Source: an uncultured Clostridia bacterium (GTDB taxonomy: Bacteria > Bacillota > Clostridia > UBA1212 > UBA1255). Taken from it: a stretch of DNA of 34,867 nucleotides. Below, one piece after another: positions 16,145 to 23,597 of this stretch; position 1 is the first letter of the stretch; each line of letters starts with the position of its first letter. A program made the position numbers and the translations under genes. The DNA is taken from NCBI GenBank assembly GCA_904420095.1, contig CAJFUB010000001.1:1-34867 (forward strand), read 5' to 3'. Under the pieces are notes generated by a model. It did no database searches. It saw nothing but the letters and a program-made list of their open reading frames with translations, and was not told the DNA's origin.

Positions 16145-16957
16145 TTATTTTCTCTTTTTTCTGTAAATCAGAAATGCGGCAGCCACGGCGGCGATCAAAA
16201 GCAGAAGCAGGAGCAGGAGCCACAGTCTGCTTGGCGACGTATCGTCGTCTCCGGCGGGGGCGGAAGCATCCGTCCGGCTTATCGTTTCCGAAATGTTCGG
16301 CGAACCGGGTTCAGACGAAGATGCGGTTTCCGCAGGCTGCTCCGGTGTGACCGTTTCCTCCGAAGGAGTCTCCGAGGAATCCGGGCTCGCGCCGGGTGTT
16401 TGCTGCGGGGCTACGGACGCGTCGTTCCCTGTCGGCGCAGCAGGCGTCGGCGAGGAGGGCGCCGCCGACGCTGTTGAATCTCCGAAGATCCGTACGCTTC
16501 CGCTCCGCGTCGTGACGGCTACGTCCTGAAGCGCTTGATTTGTACAGAAATCACAGGTGAGTGTGAGCGCCGCGGTTCCGGGAGAGGCGGTTTCGCTGAC
16601 GCGGAAGGTCAGAAAACCGATCGATCCGTCTCCCGTAACATCGGCGGCTCTGCTCCAGACCATGATATAAGGGTTTACATCGATTGTCTGCGCGCCGATG
16701 TAGCCCATCTCCTCGAATGCGCCGCCGCTTTCCGCGGAAAGAAGCGTCAGCTCGGCCGCGTCATAGCCAATCTTAATCTTTAAGGAGTTTATGCCGGGAT
16801 TTCCTGAAAGCTTAACCTCAACGGTCACAGTATCTCCGGGAGCCGCCTCCGTCTCCGTAAGCGAAAGCTCTGCGCCGTTCTCCGCAGACAAAAACCTGCA
16901 GGGAAACAGCGTCACGCAAAACAAAACCAGTAAAACAAATGCCGCGATTTTTCTCAT
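16145..16957 (-). CDS. Membrane-anchored single-cohesin protein
   Basis: This 270-residue protein has a signal peptide (about 1-25), one cohesin domain (about 28-160), a Pro/Ser/Thr/Glu-rich linker (about 161-240), a Leu-rich transmembrane helix (about 243-263) and a basic YRKKRK tail. Cohesin features are the start with PGDTVTVEVKLSG, GINSLKIKIGYDAAELTLLSAE, the VTGDGSIGFLTFRV strand pair and the closing VTTRSGSVRIFG. Cohesins bind dockerins with high affinity on cellulosomes; here one cohesin is tied directly to the membrane, without a scaffoldin, sortase motif or S-layer module. The neighbouring gene encodes a dockerin enzyme, its probable partner. GGAGG lies 11 bases before the ATG. A cohesin-like fold without dockerin binding is possible but less likely given the neighbour. 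Confidence 0.85.
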   Translation of the reverse strand: MRKIAAFVLLVLFCVTLFPCRFLSAENGAELSLTETEAAPGDTVTVEVKLSGNPGINSLKIKIGYDAAELTLLSAESGGAFEEMGYIGAQTIDVNPYIMVWSRAADVTGDGSIGFLTFRVSETASPGTAALTLTCDFCTNQALQDVAVTTRSGSVRIFGDSTASAAPSSPTPAAPTGNDASVAPQQTPGASPDSSETPSEETVTPEQPAETASSSEPGSPNISETISRTDASAPAGDDDTSPSRLWLLLLLLLLIAAVAAAFLIYRKKRK

Positions 16958-16995
16958 GGCGGGTGAACCCTCCTCATACGCTCGTCTATGTCGGA

Positions 16996-17001
16996 ATTAT
17001 A
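16996..17001 (-). promoter_or_regulatory. -10 element of a possible cohesin gene promoter
   Basis: A perfect TATAAT lies on the minus strand about 40 bases before the cohesin start codon. The base stretch 17 bases further upstream (TTCCTA-like) is a poor -35 box, so the promoter may need an activator or another sigma factor. Confidence 0.35.
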
Positions 17002-17159
17002 TCATTTTATCCGCATAATAGGAAGCAGCAATTTATCCCGAGAAAAGGAACCGTTTTGTCGGGACGCTCAGACAAGCAGAAGATTTAGCCGTTGCTTGTT
17101 TTTCCCTGGTTTATGATATATTCAATATCGATTTATTCAAGCTGAAACAAAGGGCTTTA

Positions 17160-17319
17160 TTACGGTAAAACGATCCATATCGCCATGTCGTCAATGGCAT
17201 AATCGAAGAAGCTCTCCTGAATTCAAAAGGTGAGGGTGCCGATCGCATGACCGGCCAGCTCGTCATAGCTTGAAAAGGGTTTTGCATTTGTGCAGCAGAT
17301 GTACTCCGTAGCATTTAGC
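17160..17319 (-). pseudogene. Possible decayed gene fragment
   Basis: On the minus strand this stretch reads ANATEYICCTNAKPFSSYDE, then LAGHAIGTLTF, a stop, and IQESFFDYAIDDMAIWIVLP before another stop. The SYDELAGHAIGTLTF part is reminiscent of a family 3 solute-binding domain (a DLAGKKIG-like segment), but the match is weak. There is no start codon with a ribosome binding site. The wider 17040-17500 stretch has no intact gene. Confidence 0.2.
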
Positions 17320-17504
17320 TGATACAAACGCCATAAAGGATATTGGGGGAAGAAAAGTACGGTTCTGTTCCGCCGATATTGCCGCAGAGCTTGGAGGATT
17401 TAGCCAAAATGATCTTCCTTATATAAGAAAATATATTGAACTGCGGATTCATGCAATATCGAAGAAGGAATAAGAAGCAGTTTTCATTTTTTATATTTGC
17501 AGAA

Positions 17505-17533
17505 TTGACATTATCCGGAAGCTGTAGTACAAT
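17505..17533 (+). promoter_or_regulatory. Strong sigma-A promoter of the folT-folC operon
   Basis: A perfect TTGACA (17505-17510) and TACAAT (17528-17533) are 17 bases apart. Transcription should begin near 17540, giving a leader of about 230 bases. A stable hairpin (CGGTTCCG 17543-17550, CGGAACCG 17553-17560) lies at the start of the leader, before the riboswitch. Confidence 0.8.
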
Positions 17534-17572
17534 GCCCACCGTCGGTTCCGCCCGGAACCGCAGAAATATTGA

Positions 17573-17692
17573 TCAGAGCAGGTATTGTGCGTTAAGTACC
17601 GAAGGATGGGAGTAGAGCCTTCGGGCGAAAAGCGCGGCGCGGAGTCAGATCGGCGCAGGCGCTTGCGGTGCAATATTACATCCGCTGTGTCC
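17573..17692 (+). ncRNA. THF riboswitch (folate-sensing leader RNA)
   Basis: The leader contains the conserved elements of the tetrahydrofolate riboswitch: TGCGTTAAGTACC, GGATGGG and, at the 3' side, GCGGTGCAATATTACATCCGCT in two parts, with pairings AGC/GCT closing the aptamer, GTATTG with CAATAT, and CCGAAGG with CCTTCGG. This class senses reduced folates and controls folate transport and synthesis genes in Firmicutes; here it precedes folT, its most common target. The variable arm between about 17627 and 17670 is longer than in short examples. Assigned from remembered consensus elements, not from a covariance search. Confidence 0.88.
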
Positions 17693-17728
17693 GAAAAAAT
17701 CAAATTTTCAGACGATACACAGATGATG

Positions 17729-17760
17729 CTCTCTTTTATTATACTATTCATGAAAGGGAG
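17729..17760 (+). promoter_or_regulatory. Probable expression platform hiding the folT ribosome binding site
   Basis: CTCTCTTT (17729-17736) can pair at all eight positions (one G-U) with AAAGGGAG (17753-17760), which holds the folT Shine-Dalgarno sequence. TTTTT follows at 17761-17765, so the hairpin could act either as a translation block or as a weak terminator. It lies directly after the THF aptamer. Confidence 0.55.
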
Positions 17761-17768
17761 TTTTTATT

Positions 17769-18365
17769 ATGGAAAAAATCAACCGTCGGGCCGGCATTTT
17801 TAAAAATGTCGAAACAATTGTCATTATGGCGCTTTTTGTTGCGCTCAGCATCGTGTTCGGCAAGCTTCTTGCCATAAACGTCACGAACAATTTCCGGATC
17901 AGCCTGGAAAATACGCCCATTCTTCTTGCCGCGGTCGCGTACGGACCTCTTGCCGGCGCCGTTGTGGGCGGGCTTTCAGATTTGATTGGCTGTCTGCTTG
18001 TGGGATATTCGATCAACCCGATTATCACCGCAGGCGCCGTCACAATCGGTATTCTGGCGGGACTTCTGGGAAAATTCCTGCTGCGCGGCGGCTCCGGAAT
18101 GCGTCTTTACCTGAGGTGCCTGCTCACCGTTTCGGTGGGACACCTCATAGGCTCCGTCGTAATTAAAACGCTTGGCTTGTACTTTTATTACGGTTCTCCG
18201 CTGCTGTTCACATTTTCCGTACGCCTCGGGATCTACGCCGTCACGGCCGTGATAGAATCCGTAATTCTGTACATCTTGTATACGCAGAAAATCATCGCAA
18301 AATTCAGGCCGCGGCGGACGGCTGCACGGCGCCAACAGGAGGAAGACGATCAGCATGAATTATGA
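17769..18365 (+). CDS. folT: Folate-specific S component of an ECF transporter
   Basis: This 198-residue membrane protein has about six hydrophobic helices and binds folate as the substrate-specific part of an energy-coupling factor transporter; the shared EcfA/EcfA'/EcfT module must be encoded elsewhere. Family features are ALFVALSIVFGKLLAI in the first helix, NFRISLENTPILLAAVAYGP and the glycine-rich VVGGLSDLIGCLLVGY. The basic RPRRTAARRQQ C-terminal tail lies in the cytoplasm. Position under a THF riboswitch and overlap with folC make the folate specificity firm. The ATG is 8 bases after AGGGAG, which can be hidden in a hairpin. Confidence 0.92.
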   Translation: MEKINRRAGIFKNVETIVIMALFVALSIVFGKLLAINVTNNFRISLENTPILLAAVAYGPLAGAVVGGLSDLIGCLLVGYSINPIITAGAVTIGILAGLLGKFLLRGGSGMRLYLRCLLTVSVGHLIGSVVIKTLGLYFYYGSPLLFTFSVRLGIYAVTAVIESVILYILYTQKIIAKFRPRRTAARRQQEEDDQHEL

Positions 18366-19641
18366 GGAAGCAATTGAATACATTCACGGAATTTACTGGC
18401 GCGGCAGCAAGCTGGGACTGAGCCGCACGAAAGAATTGCTGGAATTACTTGGCAATCCCCAAAAAGAGCTGAAATTTGTACACGTTGCGGGAACGAACGG
18501 AAAAGGGTCCACATGCGCTATGCTTTCCTCCGTTTTTATGCGCTGCGGGTATCGGACGGGGTTATATATTTCTCCCTATATTCGCAGATTCAACGAAAGG
18601 ATCCAATTTGACGGAGAACCGATTACGGACGCCGAGCTTGCGGAGGTTACAACGCATGTCAGCGCGTCTGCGGAAGCCATGAAGGACAAGCCAACGGAAT
18701 TCGAGCTGGTAACGGCAATCGGAATGGAATATTTCAAACGGAAACGCTGCGAGATCGTCATATTGGAAACGGGCCTTGGCGGCACTCTGGATTCTACAAA
18801 TATCATTGACACGCCTGAGGCCGCCGTAATTACAGCGATCGATTACGATCATATGCGGGATCTCGGCGATACGATCGAGCAGATTGCTTCCGCCAAAGCA
18901 GGCATTATCAAGCCCGGCGGAGACGTAATATTTTACGGAAACAACAAGGCCGCGGAGCAAGTGATCGAAAAGCGGTGCGCCGAACAAAACGCGGCGCTTA
19001 CCGTTACGGATTTTCGTTCGCTGAACGTCAAGAGCAGTACAATCGAAGGCTCCGTTTTCGATTATACGGTAGACGGAGCGGTTTATCAGAATCTTTTTCT
19101 GCCGCTTCCGGGCGTTTATCAGGTTTACAACGCAGCGCTCGTATTAACCGCGCTCTCCGTACTTTCGCGGAAATTTCAAATTCCCCCGGAGGCGGTCCGC
19201 GGCGGCCTTGCCGCCGTAAAATGGCCGGGCAGGTTTGAGCTTCTGCGGAAGCATCCGATTTTTATTGCGGACGGCGCGCACAATCCGCACGGGATCAAGG
19301 GCACGGCCGAAAGCCTTGCGCGGCATTTTCCGGGCAAAAAAATAATCGCCGTCATCGGCGTGATGGCCGATAAAGACGTCGATACCATGCTGGATCTCTT
19401 TTTGCCTCTTGTAAAGCGGGCCTACGCCGTGCGGCCGGACAATCCGCGGGCATTGGCTCCAGAGGTGCTGGCAGATAAAATACGTTCCCGCGGCGTCCCG
19501 GCGGAATGCTGTCAAACCCCGGGAGACGGCGTGCGCGCCGCGCTGGCTTCTGCCGCGCAGGACGACGTGCTCTGCGCCGTCGGCTCCTTTTATATGTACG
19601 GAGAAATTGCGGATGCGGTGGAACGGACCGTCCCGCGGTAA
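18355..19641 (+). CDS. folC: Dihydrofolate synthase/folylpolyglutamate synthase
   Basis: This 428-residue Mur-ligase-type enzyme adds glutamate to folates using ATP, which traps them in the cell; many bacterial versions also make dihydrofolate from dihydropteroate. The N-terminus has the P-loop GTNGKGST at 46-53, followed by LYISPYIRRFNERI and the ETGLGGTLDSTNII segment typical of FolC; the C-terminal ligase domain contains DGAHNPHG and VIGVMADKD. Its ATG at 18355 overlaps the folT end by 11 bases, and GGAGG lies about 12 bases upstream within folT. Import and retention of folate are thus co-expressed under one riboswitch. Confidence 0.94.
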   Translation: MNYEEAIEYIHGIYWRGSKLGLSRTKELLELLGNPQKELKFVHVAGTNGKGSTCAMLSSVFMRCGYRTGLYISPYIRRFNERIQFDGEPITDAELAEVTTHVSASAEAMKDKPTEFELVTAIGMEYFKRKRCEIVILETGLGGTLDSTNIIDTPEAAVITAIDYDHMRDLGDTIEQIASAKAGIIKPGGDVIFYGNNKAAEQVIEKRCAEQNAALTVTDFRSLNVKSSTIEGSVFDYTVDGAVYQNLFLPLPGVYQVYNAALVLTALSVLSRKFQIPPEAVRGGLAAVKWPGRFELLRKHPIFIADGAHNPHGIKGTAESLARHFPGKKIIAVIGVMADKDVDTMLDLFLPLVKRAYAVRPDNPRALAPEVLADKIRSRGVPAECCQTPGDGVRAALASAAQDDVLCAVGSFYMYGEIADAVERTVPR

Positions 19642-19656
19642 ACGGCCCGTTTTTTA
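19623..19656 (+). terminator. Intrinsic terminator of the folT-folC operon
   Basis: ACGGACCGT (19623-19631) pairs with ACGGCCCGT (19642-19650) except at one position and is followed by TTTTTT. It spans the last codons of folC and touches the end of the convergent accA gene at 19654. Confidence 0.75.
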
Positions 19657-20430
19657 CATTTTTCGAAATCGTTTATAGCGCTGTTCTACCAGATCCTCCA
19701 CCGGCATCTGAAGCTTACGTTCCGTGGAAACGCGAAAGCGCTTCTTCAGAGTATGGTATATGCCCGTAAAATCCTTGCCGTTTTCCCGGATGACGCGGTC
19801 AATCACCCCAAGGGAGAGCAGATCAGAGGCGGTCAGCTTCAGTGCCTTAGCCGCTTCCGCCGCTTTCTTGGCGTCTTTCCAGAGGATGCTGGCGCAGCCC
19901 TCGGGGGAAATGACGGAATAAACGGAATTCTCCATCATCCAGACCTCATCCGCGACCGCAAGAGCAAGCGCGCCGCCGCTTCCGCCTTCTCCGATCAGGA
20001 GCGAAACAATCGGCGTTTTCAACGTAATCATTTCGTACAGATTTTCTGCGATCGCCTGCCCCTGTCCGCGTTCTTCAGCGTCAATTCCGCAATACGCGCC
20101 CGAGGTATCGACGATGCAGATCACGGGCCGGTGGAATTTCTCCGCCTGCTTCATCAGCCGCAGCGCCTTGCGGTATCCTTCCGGGTGCGCGGAGCCGAAA
20201 TTCCGTTCGATCTTTTCAGAGGTCTCGGTACCTTTTTCCAGAGCAATCACCGTATACGGGAATCCGTACAGGAATGCGACGCCGCCGATCACGGCTTTAT
20301 CATCGCCGTATCGTCTGTCGCCGTGCAGCTCCGTAAAATTTTCAAAAATATTATTGATATAGCTTCTTGCCGTCGGTCTTTCCTTCGCCCGGGCGGCGAG
20401 AACTCTTTCGTATTCAGAAATATGCGCCAC
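19654..20430 (-). CDS. accA: Acetyl-CoA carboxylase carboxyltransferase subunit alpha
   Basis: This 258-residue subunit forms, with AccD, the carboxyltransferase that moves the carboxyl group from biotin to acetyl-CoA to make malonyl-CoA. The carboxyltransferase core is seen in [58 protein letters not shown] and [12 protein letters not shown]. It lacks the longer N-terminal extension of the E. coli protein, as is usual in Firmicutes. It is the last gene of the fab operon, 15 bases after accD. Confidence 0.95.
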   Translation of the reverse strand: MAHISEYERVLAARAKERPTARSYINNIFENFTELHGDRRYGDDKAVIGGVAFLYGFPYTVIALEKGTETSEKIERNFGSAHPEGYRKALRLMKQAEKFHRPVICIVDTSGAYCGIDAEERGQGQAIAENLYEMITLKTPIVSLLIGEGGSGGALALAVADEVWMMENSVYSVISPEGCASILWKDAKKAAEAAKALKLTASDLLSLGVIDRVIRENGKDFTGIYHTLKKRFRVSTERKLQMPVEDLVEQRYKRFRKM

Positions 20431-20445
20431 GCTGTGCGCCTCCTT

Positions 20446-21345
20446 TCATCTTTTATGCAGCCGGAGCATCGTGATAAAAAATTCCTTGAGGTCTCTGCGT
20501 TCTACGATTCTGTCCACAAAGCCCTTTTCCAGTAAAAATTCAGAGCGCTGGAAGCCCTCGGGAAGCTTCTGATTGATCGTCTGTTCGATCACGCGCGGTC
20601 CTGCAAAACCGATCAGTGCGCCGGGCTCCGCTACGATCACGTCTCCCTCCATGGCGAAGCTCGCGGTGACGCCGCCTGTCGTCGGATCGGTAAGTACGGT
20701 AATATATAAAAGTCCCTTGTCACTGTGCCGTTTGACGGCGCCGCTGGTCTTGGCCATCTGCATCAGGGACAGTGTCCCCTCCTGCATCCGCGCCCCGCCG
20801 GAAGCCGTGAAGCCGATGACCGGAAGTTGTGCCTCTGCGGCATATTCAAACAAGCGCGTAATTTTCTCGCCCGTAACGCTTCCCATAGATCCCATCATAA
20901 ACCGAGGCTCCATCACAAAAATGCCGCAGGAATAACCGCCAATGCGAGCCGTGCCGCAAATGACGGATTCATTCTCCCCGCTGTCCTCCGTCGCTTTTTT
21001 CAGCTTTGCATTATAATCCGGAAACTTCAAAAGATTTTTCGGCTTCATATCTCCGTCGCGCTCCGAAAAGGAATCGCGGTCCGTAAAAAGCGCAATTCTC
21101 TGCCGTGCCGTGAGCCGGTAGTAATAGCCGCATTTGGGACAGACATACAAATGGTCGGTAAGGTCCTCTTTCAGAATCAGCGCTTTACAGGAGGCGCAGG
21201 AGGTCCAAAGCTCCTCTGCGGCCTCTCCGAATCCGCCGGTTTTCCCCTTTTCCTGATTTTTCTCCCGCTCGTTCTCGCTCTTCTGCGGTCGGATTACGCC
21301 TTCCAGTTCATTTTTTGCGCGCTTGAAAAAGTTTTTACTGATCAT
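20446..21345 (-). CDS. accD: Acetyl-CoA carboxylase carboxyltransferase subunit beta
   Basis: This 299-residue subunit pairs with AccA. The N-terminus has the family's zinc ribbon with Cys50, Cys53, Cys69 and Cys72, followed by the carboxyltransferase domain (GGYSCGIFVMEPRFMMGSMG, GFTASGGARMQEGTLSLMQM, DPTTGGVTASFAMEGD). A charged stretch of about 25 residues (KSENEREKNQEKGK) lies before the zinc ribbon. The start overlaps the accC stop by 4 bases (ATGA), and GGAGAGG lies upstream, so the two are translationally coupled. Confidence 0.95.
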   Translation of the reverse strand: MISKNFFKRAKNELEGVIRPQKSENEREKNQEKGKTGGFGEAAEELWTSCASCKALILKEDLTDHLYVCPKCGYYYRLTARQRIALFTDRDSFSERDGDMKPKNLLKFPDYNAKLKKATEDSGENESVICGTARIGGYSCGIFVMEPRFMMGSMGSVTGEKITRLFEYAAEAQLPVIGFTASGGARMQEGTLSLMQMAKTSGAVKRHSDKGLLYITVLTDPTTGGVTASFAMEGDVIVAEPGALIGFAGPRVIEQTINQKLPEGFQRSEFLLEKGFVDRIVERRDLKEFFITMLRLHKR

Positions 21346-22667
21346 TTTTCATACCTCTCCATAAAATTCGTGTAATAGTTACCCGAAACGAAATCCGGGT
21401 CGGAAAGAATATCGATCTGCGACTGGATATTGTTTTCAACGCCTTCTATGACAAGCTCGCCAAGCGCAGCCTTCATTTTCCGGATCGACTCCTCGCGAGA
21501 GCGCGAATAAACGATCAGCTTTCCGATCATGGAGTCGTAAAAAGGCGGAATCTTATAATCCTGATAAATAGCGGTATCGAAACGCACCCACGGGCCGCCG
21601 GGAATGTGCAGCAGAGTAACGCCGGAAGCGGATTTTGCCGCCTGGTCCGCGTTGATTCTGCACTCGATCGCGCAGCCCTGGACAGTGACGTCTTCCTGCG
21701 TAAAATCCAGCTCTCTTCCCGCGGCGATGCGGATCTGCCATTTTACCAGATCATACCCGGTAACGAACTCCGTAACAGGATGCTCTACCTGAAGGCGCGT
21801 ATTCATTTCCATAAAATAAAAGTTTCCGGCCTGATCCAGTAAAAATTCTATCGTTCCAACGCCCGTATAATTTACAGAGGCTGCCGCTTTCACCGCAGTG
21901 TCGCACATACTCCGCCGCAGCTCCGGAGAAACAACCGCGCAGGGGCTCTCTTCCACCAGCTTTTGGTTTTTTCTCTGAACGGAGCAGTCCCGTTCGCCAA
22001 GCGCCACTACGTGCCCGGCCTGATCCGCAATAATCTGAACCTCTACGTGCTTTACGGGAGCCAAGCGCTTTTCCATATATACGCCGCCGTCGCCGAATGC
22101 AGAAAGCGCCTCGGACGATGCCTGATGGTATGCCTTCTCCACTTCATCGCGCGTGTTCACGATCCGGATTCCCCGTCCGCCGCCGCCCGCGCGCGCTTTG
22201 ATCAGCAGCGGATACCCGATTCGTTCCGCATTTTCAAGCGCTTCCTGCAGGGACGGAAGAATTTCGCTGCCGGGGATCACCGGAACGCCGGCGGCGATCA
22301 TCGTTTTGCGTGCCTCTTCCTTGTCGCCCATTTTGGAGATCACCTCCGGCGCCGGTCCGATAAACGCAATTCCGCACTTTTGACACAGCTCGGCAAATTT
22401 GGCGTTTTCCGACAGAAGACCGTAACCGGGATGGATCGCCTCTGCGCCGGAAAGATCCGCTACCGAAAGAATCGCGGCCATATTCAGATAGCTGTCCTTC
22501 GCAGCGGCGGGACCGATGCAGTAGCTCTCATCCGCGAGATTCACATGAAGAGAATCTCTGTCGGCTTCGGAATATACCGCAACGGTCTGGATTCCCATTT
22601 CTTTGCAGGCCCGTATGATTCTTACGGCAATTTCTCCTCTGTTGGCAATCAATATTTTTGCAAACAT
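21342..22667 (-). CDS. accC: Biotin carboxylase subunit of acetyl-CoA carboxylase
   Basis: This 441-residue ATP-grasp enzyme carboxylates biotin on AccB using bicarbonate and ATP. Visible motifs are the N-terminal KILIANRGEIAVRIIRAC, the ATP-binding glycine loop KARAGGGGRGI, HVEVQIIADQ, and the catalytic MNTRLQVEHPVTE segment. Its length is normal for the family, whose E. coli member has 449 residues. It lies 33 bases after fabZ and overlaps accD by 4 bases. GGGAGGTC-type purine-rich sequence (GGAGGTCAGGG) precedes the ATG. Confidence 0.96.
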   Translation of the reverse strand: MFAKILIANRGEIAVRIIRACKEMGIQTVAVYSEADRDSLHVNLADESYCIGPAAAKDSYLNMAAILSVADLSGAEAIHPGYGLLSENAKFAELCQKCGIAFIGPAPEVISKMGDKEEARKTMIAAGVPVIPGSEILPSLQEALENAERIGYPLLIKARAGGGGRGIRIVNTRDEVEKAYHQASSEALSAFGDGGVYMEKRLAPVKHVEVQIIADQAGHVVALGERDCSVQRKNQKLVEESPCAVVSPELRRSMCDTAVKAAASVNYTGVGTIEFLLDQAGNFYFMEMNTRLQVEHPVTEFVTGYDLVKWQIRIAAGRELDFTQEDVTVQGCAIECRINADQAAKSASGVTLLHIPGGPWVRFDTAIYQDYKIPPFYDSMIGKLIVYSRSREESIRKMKAALGELVIEGVENNIQSQIDILSDPDFVSGNYYTNFMERYEK

Positions 22668-22700
22668 TTCCCTGACCTCCGATTGTCCTATACGAAAGCT

Positions 22701-23114
22701 TTACGCCTTTACAGCAAAGCTGAACTCTCCGCAAACGCACAGCGTTCCGTTTACAGAGCCGGTTCCCTCAGCAAAATAAAACGGGCCCTTATTTTTCAAT
22801 ATCCTGCAGTTCAGCTGCAGAGTATCTCCTGGCTTTACCGGTTTCTTAAACTTCACATTATTCAGTCCGCTGAAATACGGCGTACAGCCCTTTACCTTGT
22901 CAGCTAAAATTACGCTGCAGGTCTGCGCCATAATCTCGCACAGCACAACGCCGGGTACCACGGGGTTCCCTGGAAAATGTCCCTGCAAAAACCATTCGTC
23001 CCCTCTGACGTGATAAAGACCTTCGGCCTCGTTTTCCCCGGTCACATGCGCTTCGTCTACAAGCAGCATCGGTTCTCTGTGCGGCAGAATATTTCTGATT
23101 TCGTCTCTATTCAT
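22701..23114 (-). CDS. fabZ: 3-hydroxyacyl-ACP dehydratase
   Basis: This 137-residue hot-dog-fold enzyme removes water from 3-hydroxyacyl-ACP in each elongation round. The N-terminal LPHREPMLLVD, the catalytic His46 in LQGHFPGNPVVPGV and Glu60 in LCEIMAQ are the family signature. It sits between accB and accC, as in streptococcal and clostridial fab operons. The ribosome binding site is weak (AAAGGCG some 14 bases upstream). No fabA or fabM isomerase gene is next to it, so the route to unsaturated fatty acids is not shown here. Confidence 0.95.
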   Translation of the reverse strand: MNRDEIRNILPHREPMLLVDEAHVTGENEAEGLYHVRGDEWFLQGHFPGNPVVPGVVLCEIMAQTCSVILADKVKGCTPYFSGLNNVKFKKPVKPGDTLQLNCRILKNKGPFYFAEGTGSVNGTLCVCGEFSFAVKA

Positions 23115-23138
23115 ATTTCGTTCACGCGCCTTTCCGTC

Positions 23139-23579
23139 TTAGCTTCCGCTCTTTCTGACTTTAAAGAGCTTTTGCCCGTACTCTACGATGTCGCCGTTTT
23201 TGACCAGAATTTCGCAGATTTCTCCGTCGCATTCGGCCGCAATATCATTCATCAGCTTCATCGCTTCAATAATGCAGACGGTATCCGTTTTCTTGACAAT
23301 GCTGCCTTCCTTCACAAAGGGCGGCTCGCCCGGCGCTGCGGCGGCATAGAAAACACCGACCATGGGCGCCGTAATATAGGTACACGGATCTTCCTGCGGA
23401 AGCGGCTCCTGCGCGGGATGATCCGAAAGGCCTGAGAAAGGAACGGCGCTGCCGGCCGCGGCGGCAGGCGCCGCGGAACGCTCCAGCTTGATTTTCACTT
23501 TTCCGTCTTCAATTTCCAGGCTCGTGACACCGTTGTTTTTCATGATTTCCGCTAAACTCTTGATTTCATTCGTATCCAT
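23139..23579 (-). CDS. accB: Biotin carboxyl carrier protein of acetyl-CoA carboxylase
   Basis: This 146-residue carrier has an N-terminal helical part, an Ala/Pro-rich flexible linker (about 35-62) and a biotinyl domain (about 66-143). The biotin attachment site is Lys108 in IEAMKLMND, and TAPMVGVFYAAAAPGEPPFV is the usual start of the domain with the thumb region. It shuttles carboxyl groups from AccC to AccA/AccD. It is placed between fabF and fabZ. GGAGGG precedes the ATG. Confidence 0.95.
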   Translation of the reverse strand: MDTNEIKSLAEIMKNNGVTSLEIEDGKVKIKLERSAAPAAAAGSAVPFSGLSDHPAQEPLPQEDPCTYITAPMVGVFYAAAAPGEPPFVKEGSIVKKTDTVCIIEAMKLMNDIAAECDGEICEILVKNGDIVEYGQKLFKVRKSGS

Positions 23580-23597
23580 AAGAACCCTCCGCTCTTC

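Noticed and set aside
13988..16957. CRISPR or tandem repeat array from the repeated dockerin DNA
   Set aside because: Only two copies exist and both are in frame within the dockerin-coding part of the gene.
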